Positions 54,901 through 62,757 of a DNA stretch of 64,000 bases are shown here, piece by piece. This DNA comes from Klebsiella sp. BIGb0407 (lineage in GTDB: Bacteria > Pseudomonadota > Gammaproteobacteria > Enterobacterales > Enterobacteriaceae). The translations under genes and the position numbers were made by a program. The notes below the pieces were generated by a model. It was not told where the DNA came from. It worked only from the letters and a program-made list of their open reading frames with translations, and did not search any database. Where the stretch lies: positions 62,001 to 126,000 of the forward strand of contig NZ_JANUEQ010000005.1 in assembly GCF_024807845.1 (NCBI RefSeq). The letters are read 5' to 3'. Positions within the stretch are counted from its first letter, which is position 1. Every line of letters begins with the position of its first letter.

Positions 54901-54926
54901 TTATCCAGCCCTCAGAGGCCGGATAA
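54901..54926 (-). terminator. Hairpin ending yieH
   Basis: TTATCCAGCC (54901-54910) and GGCCGGATAA (54917-54926), 6-base loop. The mismatch A-C on plus becomes U-G in minus-strand RNA, fitting the yieH transcript ending at 54940. Confidence 0.55.
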
Positions 54927-54939
54927 GTTACTTCCAGGC

Positions 54940-55608
54940 TCAGTGAGTAATATTCCACCCTCGTGCCTGCCATAAATCAGGTAGCTGGCTGAGATGGGTG
55001 AACGTTGTCACTTTCGGGTGAGAGATAGGCTTGTTATGCGGGTCGGCACAAAAATAGAATACCTCCATCCCCGCGGCGATGCCGGATTGCGCGCCAGCAA
55101 CCGAGTCATCTATCAGGATGCAGCGTTCAGCCGTGACTCCCATGTTATCCGCGGCATGAAACATTAACGCCGGGTCGGGCTTCCAGCACTGAATATCGTA
55201 GCCGCTGTACAGCAGTGAGTCTGGGAAGTAATGCCGCATACCGGTATTGCCAAGGGAGTGGTGCATTTTGCTCGCCGGGCCGTTTGACACAATACACATA
55301 GGAATCTGAATTTTTGCCAGCAGGGCATTTGCCCCTTCAATTTCCTGTAATTCACTGTCAAATAAGCGAGCCACTTCCTGGCGGAAAACAGTTTCCAGCT
55401 CTGACTTGGGTAACGTTTTACCATGCTGTGCGCAGACGGTATCGATGATTTCGTAGAGTTTTACCCCTTTGAAAGTCTTAAACATTTCTTCCAGTGACAT
55501 CTGGATGCCGTATTGGGCAAACATATGCACATAAGCTTTGGAACAAATCACTTCGCTATCGACTAAGGTGCCATCACAGTCGAAAAAAACAGCCTCAACA
55601 GGGGACAT
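54940..55608 (-). CDS. yieH: 6-phosphogluconate phosphatase YieH
   Basis: A 222-residue haloacid-dehalogenase phosphatase, one residue longer than E. coli YieH. Motif I VFFDCDGTLVDSEV (nucleophile Asp-10), motif II IVSNGPASKMHH, motif III Lys in CWKPDPALMF and motif IV LIDDSVAGAQSG are all present. In vitro E. coli YieH favours 6-phosphogluconate and purine nucleotides. In E. coli it is divergent from and adjacent to the adenine permease gene adeP; here the two are separated by the cluster at 55.7-62.4 kb. Confidence 0.93.
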   Translation of the reverse strand: MSPVEAVFFDCDGTLVDSEVICSKAYVHMFAQYGIQMSLEEMFKTFKGVKLYEIIDTVCAQHGKTLPKSELETVFRQEVARLFDSELQEIEGANALLAKIQIPMCIVSNGPASKMHHSLGNTGMRHYFPDSLLYSGYDIQCWKPDPALMFHAADNMGVTAERCILIDDSVAGAQSGIAAGMEVFYFCADPHNKPISHPKVTTFTHLSQLPDLWQARGWNITH

Positions 55609-55766
55609 GTGTTTTCCTTAAATGTCTGTCAGACCCCTTACTGTAAACGTTTTAGCCCGGGCAATCGATCCCAACAGGCTATTTCCCTCATCCGGCTGTC
55701 TCGCGGGTAGAATATTTAGCGCAGAAAATAGATACACCGATCACATAATTTAGATCGGCTGTTTTT

Positions 55767-55803
55767 GTAATCGATTACTTTTATGTATTTTGTAATCGAT
55801 TGC
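55767..55803. promoter_or_regulatory. Operator pair upstream of exported isomerase gene
   Basis: GTAATCGATTAC (55767-55778, perfect palindrome) and GTAATCGATTGC (55792-55803, one change) are 25 bases apart centre to centre. The second ends 22 bases before the start of the gene at 55826. The CG-centred palindrome is typical for LacI-family repressors, and the likely one is encoded at 56668-57657. Confidence 0.8.
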
Positions 55804-55825
55804 TTGATTCCAGGAATAAAATAAA

Positions 55826-56671
55826 ATGAAAAAATTGATGGTGTTAGTTGGTGTGTTAACGACTTTGAGTATGGCTCCTTTACAGGCTCTCGCTGCAGAC
55901 GTTGAAGATGAAATGGCTCTGCAGATGTATACCTTACGTAATATCGGCACTCCGGCTGAACAGTTTGCTATGGCGCATAAAGCAGGCTTTAAACATGTGG
56001 AGCTGGTTGGCACTCATGATTTAGCTGCTAAAGAGCTGAAAGCACTGCTGGAGAAAAATCAGCTGACCGCGACCTCCTCTCATGTACAGCTGAAAGCGCT
56101 GGAGGATGATTACGCTCAGACCCTGGCATTTAATAAAGCGGTAGGTAATGACACTATTGTGGTGCCGTGGATAGAACCAGAAGACCGTCCGGATACCGCC
56201 AAAGGCTGGGCAGACTATGCCCAGCGCCTGGATAAACTGGGCGCAAAACTGCGTAAAGACGGTATTCAGTTAGGCTATCATAATCATGATTTTGAAATGA
56301 AAAAGTATGATGGTGTCACCGCCCTGGAAATCATCCTCAATAACTCCAGCCCTGATAACCTTAAACTAGAGATGGACGCGGCATGGGTCTTTCGTGGCGG
56401 CCAGGATCCGGTTCGTATCCTGAAAGAGTATCCTGGACGGGTATTTGCGATGCATGCAAAAGACAGCGCGTCGATTGGCGTTCGTGATGATGAGATGAAC
56501 TTTGCGCCGCTGGGCGAGGGCTTATTAGACTGGGCAACCATTATGCCTGCAGCGAAAGCGAGTGGCGTGAAGTGGTTTATTATCGAACACGATAAACCAA
56601 AAGATGCGTGGAGCATTATCAGCACCTCGCATCAGAATCTACAGACAGAGCTGAAAAAACTGCCCCATTAA
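55826..56671 (+). CDS. Exported xylose-isomerase-like TIM-barrel protein
   Basis: A 281-residue protein of the sugar phosphate isomerase/epimerase (AP_endonuc_2) superfamily. A clear Sec signal peptide (1-23, LMVLVGVLTTLSMAPLQALA) implies a periplasmic location, unusual because most relatives are cytosolic. Barrel motifs are intact: LQMYTLRNI, HVELVGTHD, LGYHNHDFEM, LKLEMDAAWVFRGGQDP, FAMHAKDS and WFIIEHDKP, supplying the Glu, Asp, His and Glu metal ligands. Proteins of this type, some exported, act as 3-keto-sugar lyases or epimerases with Gfo/Idh/MocA dehydrogenases (for example E. coli YcjR with YcjS). It is preceded by two LacI operators and overlaps the 3' end of the repressor gene by four bases. 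Confidence 0.85.
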   Translation: MKKLMVLVGVLTTLSMAPLQALAADVEDEMALQMYTLRNIGTPAEQFAMAHKAGFKHVELVGTHDLAAKELKALLEKNQLTATSSHVQLKALEDDYAQTLAFNKAVGNDTIVVPWIEPEDRPDTAKGWADYAQRLDKLGAKLRKDGIQLGYHNHDFEMKKYDGVTALEIILNNSSPDNLKLEMDAAWVFRGGQDPVRILKEYPGRVFAMHAKDSASIGVRDDEMNFAPLGEGLLDWATIMPAAKASGVKWFIIEHDKPKDAWSIISTSHQNLQTELKKLPH

Positions 56672-57657
56672 TTACTCCGGGTACTGGCGCGTTCCATCAG
56701 GCGCCAGTCCATCATCACGCGTTCAGTTTGCGACTGCGGATCGTCAATTTTCTGTAATAGCAGGCTGAATGCCTTACGACCAATATCACGTGAAGGCTGC
56801 ACGATAGTGGTCAGAGGCGGTGAGACCATTTCTGCCAGTTCTGTACCATCAAAACCGGCTACCGCGATATCTTGCGGAATACGCAGCCCGGCGGCTTCGA
56901 TAGCGGACATGGCACCTGCGGCCAGCGTATCTGATATAGCAAATACCGCATCGGGTGGTGAATCAGACTTTAATAGTTCCTGCATCGCCCGTTTACCCGC
57001 ATGAAAGCTCAGTTCGTTAGCGTAGCTAATAGCCTGCCATGTTAAACCGCGGTCTGTAAGCTCTTGCTGGTAGCCTTGCTGGCGAAGTTTCGCGTATTTG
57101 TATTTTACATCATGGTTAATCAGCGCAATGCGTTTACGCCCGCTGTTGACCAAGTGGGCAACCATCTGGCGAGAGGCGTCGATATCGTTGATGCCGACGC
57201 CAGAGATATCTCCGGAATCCGCATATTCAGCACACTGAACCCAAGGCATGCCATTAATCATCTGGGTTAATTCTGACAGGATAGTAAAGGCATCCATGGT
57301 AATAACGCCATCGACCATTTTGCCCGCCAGCAACTGCAGGCTTGATCGCGAACGATTAATGTCCGAGCCAGAGTTACACAGCAGAATACGGTAACCGCTT
57401 GTCTCTGCCTGTTCTTCAATACCTTTCACAATCTCGGCGCAAAACGGGTTGGAGATATCAGAAACCAGAACCAGCACCATTGAGCTACGTGCGGTACGTA
57501 ACTGGCGAGCAAGAAGGTTAGGCTGGTAGTTACTGGCTTTTATCGCCTGCAGGACCTTTTCCCGATTTTTTTCTTTTACGCTATCGCTGTTATTCAGTAC
57601 ACGCGACACCGTAGCGACGGAAACATTGGCCAGTTTTGCGATTTTTTGAATGGACAT
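56668..57657 (-). CDS. LacI-family repressor of the sugar cluster
   Basis: A 329-residue regulator. The HTH SIQKIAKLANVSVATVSRVLNN starts at residue 2 (quoted around 2-22), the hinge helix is NLLARQLRTARSSMVLVL, and the effector domain contains VSDISNPFCAEIVKGIEE, VGINDIDASRQMV and DAVFAISDTLAAGAM. The ATG at 57657 starts directly before the HTH; a frame to 57702 adds 15 unrelated residues. It lies between the two outward operator pairs and is convergent with the exported isomerase, their stop codons sharing TTAA. It very probably binds the GTAATCGATTAC sites; no such site precedes its own gene. Confidence 0.9.
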   Translation of the reverse strand: MSIQKIAKLANVSVATVSRVLNNSDSVKEKNREKVLQAIKASNYQPNLLARQLRTARSSMVLVLVSDISNPFCAEIVKGIEEQAETSGYRILLCNSGSDINRSRSSLQLLAGKMVDGVITMDAFTILSELTQMINGMPWVQCAEYADSGDISGVGINDIDASRQMVAHLVNSGRKRIALINHDVKYKYAKLRQQGYQQELTDRGLTWQAISYANELSFHAGKRAMQELLKSDSPPDAVFAISDTLAAGAMSAIEAAGLRIPQDIAVAGFDGTELAEMVSPPLTTIVQPSRDIGRKAFSLLLQKIDDPQSQTERVMMDWRLMERASTRSN

Positions 57658-57699
57658 GACGGAACAGCTTCCTGCATCAGATTCTGACCTGCAGGCTAC

Positions 57700-57820
57700 C
57701 ATATTTTACTCAACGCCTACAGGCAACTTGAGTGATTCGGGTGTTAACGACGGGTTTTTACAGCGGTTTTATGTCACAGGATGGCAATTAACCTCAAAGG
57801 TAAACCATCATATTTTACTC
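57700..57820. repeat. 12-base direct repeat around a repeat-element remnant
   Basis: CATATTTTACTC occurs at 57700-57711 and 57809-57820. Between them CTACAGGCAACTTGAGTGATT (start at 57717) resembles the right end of the repeat at 28162. The whole lies between the divergent LacI-family and hydrolase genes and contains their promoters. Confidence 0.35.
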
Positions 57821-57915
57821 GCAGTGATAAGCAGACGTTCCTGCAGGTTTGAGCAGCTCAGCTAATGATATACTCGCTTTTTTACCCAACAGCTCAGCTT
57901 AAACAAGGAGAGCTG

Positions 57916-58827
57916 ATGAACACCGCAAATATCCGTGCAATGATCGGAGGAACTCTTTTATTTATGTCAGTCTTAGCCCCGGCGTCGGCCGCTCAGTCTC
58001 TGCCCATATCTTCAGAACATCAGAACTCAAAGCGGATCTCTGTACAGGTGGAAGGCTCAGGAACGGATGTCATCTTGATTCCCGGGCTGGCGTCGTCTCG
58101 CGATGTTTGGGCTGGTTTAGCATCCGATTTGCGTATGAATCACCGTATTCATCTTGTAGAACTTGCGGGCTTTGCGAGTACACCAGCCATTTCCAATCCG
58201 GAGGGGAAGGTGGTCGCTCCGGCAACTGACGCCATCGCTGAATACATCCTCGCCCAGAACATCAAAGCACCCGTGATCATTGGCCATTCTCTTGGCGGGG
58301 AAATTGCATTGATGCTGGGAGCCCGTCATCCCGACCAGGTTGGTCGCTTGATGATAGTCGATGCTTTGCCGTTCTATACGTTGATTATTGACCCGGCAGC
58401 GACCAGCGAAACCGCTGCCCGACATGCGGCTGCTATGCGGGATTTTCTCCTGGAGCAGTCGCCGGAGCAAATCGCAGAATTTCAGAAGACATCTATAGCC
58501 CGCTTAGCGAAGACCGAGTCGGTGAGGCCTGCACTGGTGGCTGCGGGCATTAATTCTGATAGTAAAACCGTGGCGGATGCAGTCTATGAATTGATGATTA
58601 CCGATTTGCGCCCTGAGCTTAGCCGCATCAGAGTACCTATTGAGGTCGTGTACGCGTATGACTCCTTATACGGGATACCTGTTGCCCGCGTGGATACTAT
58701 GTACCGTCAAGCCTATGCTTCTGCACCAGATATCCATTTCACACGGATAGATGACAGTTTTCACTTTATTATGCTCGACAGGCCTGAACGGTTCTCCAGC
58801 GTGGTTGAGTCATTTTTAAATAAATAA
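57916..58827 (+). CDS. Exported alpha/beta hydrolase
   Basis: A 303-residue alpha/beta-hydrolase with signal peptide 1-25 (GGTLLFMSVLAPASA). The catalytic triad can be placed: Ser in VIIGHSLGGEIAL, an Asp in VVYAYDSLYG and His in RIDDSFHFIMLD; the oxyanion strand is VILIPGLASSRDVW. AAGGAGA precedes the ATG at 57916, which is preferred over an ATG at 57865. It may hydrolyse an ester in the periplasm. It lies between the repressor and the Gfo/Idh/MocA dehydrogenase, but its promoter region lacks the cluster's operator, so its membership of the regulon is uncertain. Confidence 0.85.
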   Translation: MNTANIRAMIGGTLLFMSVLAPASAAQSLPISSEHQNSKRISVQVEGSGTDVILIPGLASSRDVWAGLASDLRMNHRIHLVELAGFASTPAISNPEGKVVAPATDAIAEYILAQNIKAPVIIGHSLGGEIALMLGARHPDQVGRLMIVDALPFYTLIIDPAATSETAARHAAAMRDFLLEQSPEQIAEFQKTSIARLAKTESVRPALVAAGINSDSKTVADAVYELMITDLRPELSRIRVPIEVVYAYDSLYGIPVARVDTMYRQAYASAPDIHFTRIDDSFHFIMLDRPERFSSVVESFLNK

Positions 58828-58844
58828 AGATGCTTTGGGAATAA

Positions 58845-58869
58845 AGAGGGAAGAGCAACCTTTCCCTCT
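58845..58869. terminator. Shared hairpin between hydrolase and dehydrogenase genes
   Basis: AGAGGGAA (58845-58852) and TTCCCTCT (58862-58869) with a 9-base loop, between convergent stop codons at 58827 and 58886. Confidence 0.5.
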
Positions 58870-58885
58870 CTGTGGACAGTTTTTA

Positions 58886-60037
58886 TCAGAAATCTACCGT
58901 GACCCAGCGCTGCTGCTGGTGGCTTTGCATAATGGCATCGACGATAGCCATCACTTGCGCCCCATCTCTGAATGTAGCGAAAGTTGCTGCCTCTTTCTCT
59001 GGCATCTGGCCTTGCTCTACAGCCTGGTAAAACTGCTGCATCATCGCCCGGAAAGCGTCAGGCCAGCCTTCAATATGCCCGCCCGGGAAGCGAGCGCGGG
59101 ATGAGACATCGCCATTTAATAGCGAGGGGTCATCCATCAGGATTTGATTCGCCTGATGGCGATGACCAATCCACAGCTGCTGAGGAACCTCCTGATCCCA
59201 GGCAAGGGAAGCTTTGCTACCGCTAATCTCGAGGTTCAGGCGATTTTTACGCCCGGCCGCTACTTGCGACACGCTCAGGCAGCCTTTACTACCATCATCA
59301 AAGCGCAGCAGTATAAAGCCTAAATCTTCGGTATTGACCGGCTTGTCTTCATACACGGCTTGCTGTGATTTTCCGCTAAAGGTTGAGGCGCCAGCGATAT
59401 TCGCTTTACGCGTTGGCCAGACGATAGCTAAATCAGCCATCACCGCGACAATTTTACGCCCGGTGACAAACTGTAAGGTGTCACACCAGTGCGATCCTAT
59501 ATCTGCGACCGCACGGGATGCACCGCCCTGGCCTGCTTCCACACGCCAGTTATAGTCGGTTTCTTCCAGCATCCAGTCTTGCAAATAGCCACCCTGGACG
59601 GCAAAAACGCGACCAATCTGGTCATGCTTCACCATATTTGCAGCCTGCTGCACCATGGCAAACTGGCGATAGACAAAGCTGACGCCATTCACAACACCGG
59701 CTTGCTCTGCCAGCGTCACCAGTTCATGGGCCTCTTCCATCGTCATACAGAGCGGTTTTTCAGAGAACAAATGCTTACCTGCCTGGAGCACCTGTTTATT
59801 GATAGCCGCATGCAAATGGTTCGGGGTGCAGTTATGTACAGCATGCAGATCCGGGTGCTGCAAAAATGCGGCGACATCGCTGTAAGCATGGGGTACGTGT
59901 AGCTTTTTCGCCTGAGCGTCAGCGCTTTCCTGGCTATAATCACACAGGGCCACAACATTGATATTGCCCAGGCGGCGCAAGGCCTCAATATGCGCCGGGC
60001 CGATAAAACCGCTGCCGATAATGCCGACATTAATCAT
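58886..60037 (-). CDS. Gfo/Idh/MocA-family sugar dehydrogenase
   Basis: A 383-residue NAD(P)-dependent oxidoreductase. The Rossmann motif is VGIIGSGFIGPAHIEALR (3-20), the catalytic lysine lies in LFSEKPLCMTMEEA, and the substrate-domain motif DIGSHWCDTLQ supplies the Asp and His of the active site. Members oxidise sugars, inositols or glycosides, often at C3. It is the third gene of the minus-strand operon, its ATG overlapping the preceding isomerase gene by eight bases. No signal peptide, so it acts in the cytosol. Confidence 0.92.
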   Translation of the reverse strand: MINVGIIGSGFIGPAHIEALRRLGNINVVALCDYSQESADAQAKKLHVPHAYSDVAAFLQHPDLHAVHNCTPNHLHAAINKQVLQAGKHLFSEKPLCMTMEEAHELVTLAEQAGVVNGVSFVYRQFAMVQQAANMVKHDQIGRVFAVQGGYLQDWMLEETDYNWRVEAGQGGASRAVADIGSHWCDTLQFVTGRKIVAVMADLAIVWPTRKANIAGASTFSGKSQQAVYEDKPVNTEDLGFILLRFDDGSKGCLSVSQVAAGRKNRLNLEISGSKASLAWDQEVPQQLWIGHRHQANQILMDDPSLLNGDVSSRARFPGGHIEGWPDAFRAMMQQFYQAVEQGQMPEKEAATFATFRDGAQVMAIVDAIMQSHQQQRWVTVDF

Positions 60038-61103
60038 TTTTACTCTCCCCGGTTAAACCCAGTTGCGCACGTACGCTGCTATCATTGCCATCCTGTGCGG
60101 CAAAGTCGTCAAAAGCACGCTTAGACACCGGAATGATATGATTACGGATAAACTGCGCGCCTTCCCGGGCACCGGTTTCAGAATCTTTAAGACAGCATTC
60201 CCACTCAAGAACCGCCCAGCCGTCATAATCGTACTGAGCCAGTTTGCTGAAGATACCTTTGAAATCTACCTGTCCGTCGCCCGGTGAACGGAAGCGCCCT
60301 GCACGGTCTATCCATTTCAGGTAGCCGCCGTAGACGCCGGTACGACCGTTAGTGAGATATTCAGCATCTTTAACGTGAAACGCTTTGATTCGATTATGGT
60401 AAATATCAATAAATTGCAGATAGTCTATGTGCTGTAAGTGCAGATGACTGGGGTCGAACAAAATATTGCAGCGCGGATGATGGTTAACCAGTGCCAGGAA
60501 CCGCTCAAAGGTCGCGCCATCATGTAAGTCTTCGCCCGGATGCAATTCATAGCAAACATCAATGCCATGCTCGTCAAAGACATCCAGTATGGGCCGCCAG
60601 CGGCGTGCCAGTTCAGCAAACGCCTCTTCCAGTAACTGCGGGTTATGGGGAGGCCAGGGATAAACATAGGGCCATGCCAGCGAACCCGAGAAGGTGGCAT
60701 GCGCCTTCAGTCCAAGATTCTTTGAGGCAACGGCCGCGTGTTTAACCTGTTCTATTGCCCAGGCGGTACGTGCCTCCCGGTCACCACGAAGGTGAGCGGG
60801 AGCAAAGTTATCAAAAGCAGCATCATGGGCGGGGTGGACAGCAATCAGCTGCCCCTCGAGATGGGTTGATAATTCGCTAATGCTCAACCCGTATTGACTC
60901 AGTAACCCAAGAACTTCATCACAGTAAGTCTGACTGGTCGCCGCCCGTTGCAAATCAAAAATTGCCGGGTGATTACAGGGAATTTGTAGCGCCTGGTAGC
61001 CCAGTGCTGACGCCCATTTAGCCAGACCTTCCAGCGAGTTAAACGGCGCTTCACTTCCAATAAACTGTGAAAGGAAAATACCCGGGCCTTTTAACGTTTT
61101 CAA
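60030..61103 (-). CDS. Cytosolic sugar isomerase/epimerase (TIM barrel)
   Basis: A 357-residue xylose-isomerase-like TIM-barrel protein without a signal peptide. Metal-ligand motifs are visible: DVCYELHPGEDLHDG (Glu), CNILFDPSHLHLQHID (Asp and His), IKAFHVKDAEY (His) and WAVLEWECCLKDSETG (Glu). RFRSPGDGQVDFKGI is the characteristic loop of the family. Together with the overlapping Gfo/Idh/MocA gene it forms a dehydrogenase-isomerase pair seen in inositol and unusual-sugar pathways. Substrate unknown. Confidence 0.9.
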   Translation of the reverse strand: MKTLKGPGIFLSQFIGSEAPFNSLEGLAKWASALGYQALQIPCNHPAIFDLQRAATSQTYCDEVLGLLSQYGLSISELSTHLEGQLIAVHPAHDAAFDNFAPAHLRGDREARTAWAIEQVKHAAVASKNLGLKAHATFSGSLAWPYVYPWPPHNPQLLEEAFAELARRWRPILDVFDEHGIDVCYELHPGEDLHDGATFERFLALVNHHPRCNILFDPSHLHLQHIDYLQFIDIYHNRIKAFHVKDAEYLTNGRTGVYGGYLKWIDRAGRFRSPGDGQVDFKGIFSKLAQYDYDGWAVLEWECCLKDSETGAREGAQFIRNHIIPVSKRAFDDFAAQDGNDSSVRAQLGLTGESKND

Positions 61104-61129
61104 AAATCACCTCCAATAACAACAAACAC

Positions 61130-62356
61130 TTAATCGCGATACTTAAATGTAAACATGAACAATATGGCAATGATTGCGGCTGCAATGGCCGGGATCCACC
61201 AGAATAAGCCCCAGCTTTCGGCAGAAACCTGACCGGCAACTAAGCTGTTGTAGAGTGCGCCAGAAATCTGGGAGCCGAGTAACATACCGATGCCGTAGGT
61301 AAACATGACGACCATGCTTTGTGCCTGGCCTTTTACCTTGTCTCCCGCGATGCGGTCGGTATAGATAAAGCCGACAACGAAGAAGAAGTCGTAGCAAACA
61401 CCGTGTAACAGGATGCCAAGCCAGATCAGCGCACGTCCTTCTTCACCCATCCCCATCGCAAACAGGGCGTAACGTACAAACCAGGCACACATACCGATCA
61501 ACAGCATGTATTTCACGCCCAGACGGCGGAACAGTAGCGGAATAACCAGCATAAAGAAGATTTCGGACATTTGGCCGAAGGACATCATAGTACTGATATT
61601 TTCTACGCCAGCATCAGCGAGCCAGGATGCAGTGAAGGCGTAATAGGTGCCCAGTGGAATAGAAATCAGCGTGGCGCACAGGGAGAAAATAAAGAAGTGA
61701 CGGATTTTAAGCAGAGCGAAAGCATCAGCACAGAACAGGTCACGGACTTTAAAAGGTAAACCTTTAGCCGGAGCAGGAGTATGCGGCAGGCTGAGGCTAT
61801 AGACAGCCAGAATAACTGAACAGATAGCGGCGACAGTAAATATGCTGACGCTTGAAGCCACACCGGTGAAGCCAATGAATAATCCGGCAACGATCCAACC
61901 GATGGTGCCGAAAACACGCACGATAGGGAAGCCTTTCTCGCTGTTTGCCAGACTATGGAAGGCGATATTATTGGTCAGCGCGAGTGTTGGCATGTAGCAC
62001 AGGGTGTAGCCAAACAGTAAGGCAATCAGCAGCGTACCGTTTTCCTCGATCATAGCCTGGGGAACAAACCACAAGATAACCGCGCCAAGCAGATGCATGA
62101 CTGCCAGGACCTTCTGGGATGGGAAGAAGCGGTCTACCAGCATACCCAGAACAAAAGGTGACAAGATTGAGGCAATTGGGCCTGCCGAGAAGGCATCACC
62201 GATCAGTAATGACATATTATGCTGGGCCATGACCAGCCCAAGCGTGACCGACCAGCTACCCCAGATAAAGAATTGAAGAAACATCATTAATGAGAGCCGC
62301 GGGACCAGCATACGCTGAGTCAGGTGGGCATTTGTTGTACTTTGTGTTGTAGCCAC
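61130..62356 (-). CDS. MFS transporter, nucleoside:H+ symporter (NHS) type
   Basis: A 408-residue, 12-span transporter of the NHS branch of the major facilitators (NupG, XapB, YegT). The opening LVPRLSLMMFLQFFIWGSWSVTLGLVM is the branch signature, and GFPIVRVFGTIGWIVAGLFIG is the conserved middle segment. The GTG at 62356, with GGGGAG ten bases before, is preferred over an in-frame ATG at 62404 that lies inside an operator. It is the first gene of the operon with the isomerase (26 bases on) and the dehydrogenase, so it most likely imports their substrate; relatives in such clusters carry sugars rather than nucleosides (inference). Confidence 0.88.
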   Translation of the reverse strand: MATTQSTTNAHLTQRMLVPRLSLMMFLQFFIWGSWSVTLGLVMAQHNMSLLIGDAFSAGPIASILSPFVLGMLVDRFFPSQKVLAVMHLLGAVILWFVPQAMIEENGTLLIALLFGYTLCYMPTLALTNNIAFHSLANSEKGFPIVRVFGTIGWIVAGLFIGFTGVASSVSIFTVAAICSVILAVYSLSLPHTPAPAKGLPFKVRDLFCADAFALLKIRHFFIFSLCATLISIPLGTYYAFTASWLADAGVENISTMMSFGQMSEIFFMLVIPLLFRRLGVKYMLLIGMCAWFVRYALFAMGMGEEGRALIWLGILLHGVCYDFFFVVGFIYTDRIAGDKVKGQAQSMVVMFTYGIGMLLGSQISGALYNSLVAGQVSAESWGLFWWIPAIAAAIIAILFMFTFKYRD

Positions 62357-62377
62357 GTTAATACTCCCCGAGAAAAA

Positions 62378-62420
62378 GTAATCGATTACAATTTGCTGTC
62401 GCATGAAAGTAATCGATTAC
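62378..62420. promoter_or_regulatory. Operator pair upstream of MFS operon
   Basis: Two perfect GTAATCGATTAC palindromes at 62378-62389 and 62409-62420, 31 bases centre to centre. The nearer ends 21 bases before the GTG start at 62356, the same geometry as at 55767-55803. Two identical 12-mers plus two near copies at both outer ends of one cluster are far from chance. Confidence 0.88.
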
Positions 62421-62757
62421 AAAATGAATATCTCAAGACTGGATCACAAATTTTAACTTTGGGAGAAATGATCTTTTTTTAGTGTCTGGAGTATCTGTCG
62501 CCTGAAATAGGGTCGTATTTTCTGTTTATCGGCTCTGAAACGGGATTTACTTTTAAAGCATCGCTATTCAGATCTGCTGGAAAAAATAGCATAAGGCTGA
62601 TTAAGTTTCGGGGTTTGCGCTTTTTGTCGGATTTTTATGCCAGGCAATCGGTAACGTAGCACTTATTTTATGAAAAAGTATCCATTTCCTATGATTGAGG
62701 TGGTTTTTTTTTGGTAGGATAACGGCGAATTTTTCCTCTTTCAGTTCGGAATCGATA
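62421..62757. other. Non-coding region between cluster and adeP
   Basis: About 340 bases with T-runs at 62471-62480 and 62704-62712. It must carry the adeP promoter. No gene, no convincing PurR operator (ACGCAAACGTTTGCGT-type) and no purine riboswitch was seen; only GTTTGCGC near 62611 is a weak half-like match. Confidence 0.4.

Noticed and set aside
57700-57820. Target-site duplication of a mobile element around the direct repeat CATATTTTACTC
   Set aside because: The enclosed 97 bases show only one weak repeat end and no terminal inverted repeats, so transposition cannot be claimed.
62421-62757. PurR operator or purine riboswitch before adeP
   Set aside because: Only an isolated GTTTGCGC was seen; no full palindrome and no conserved riboswitch core.
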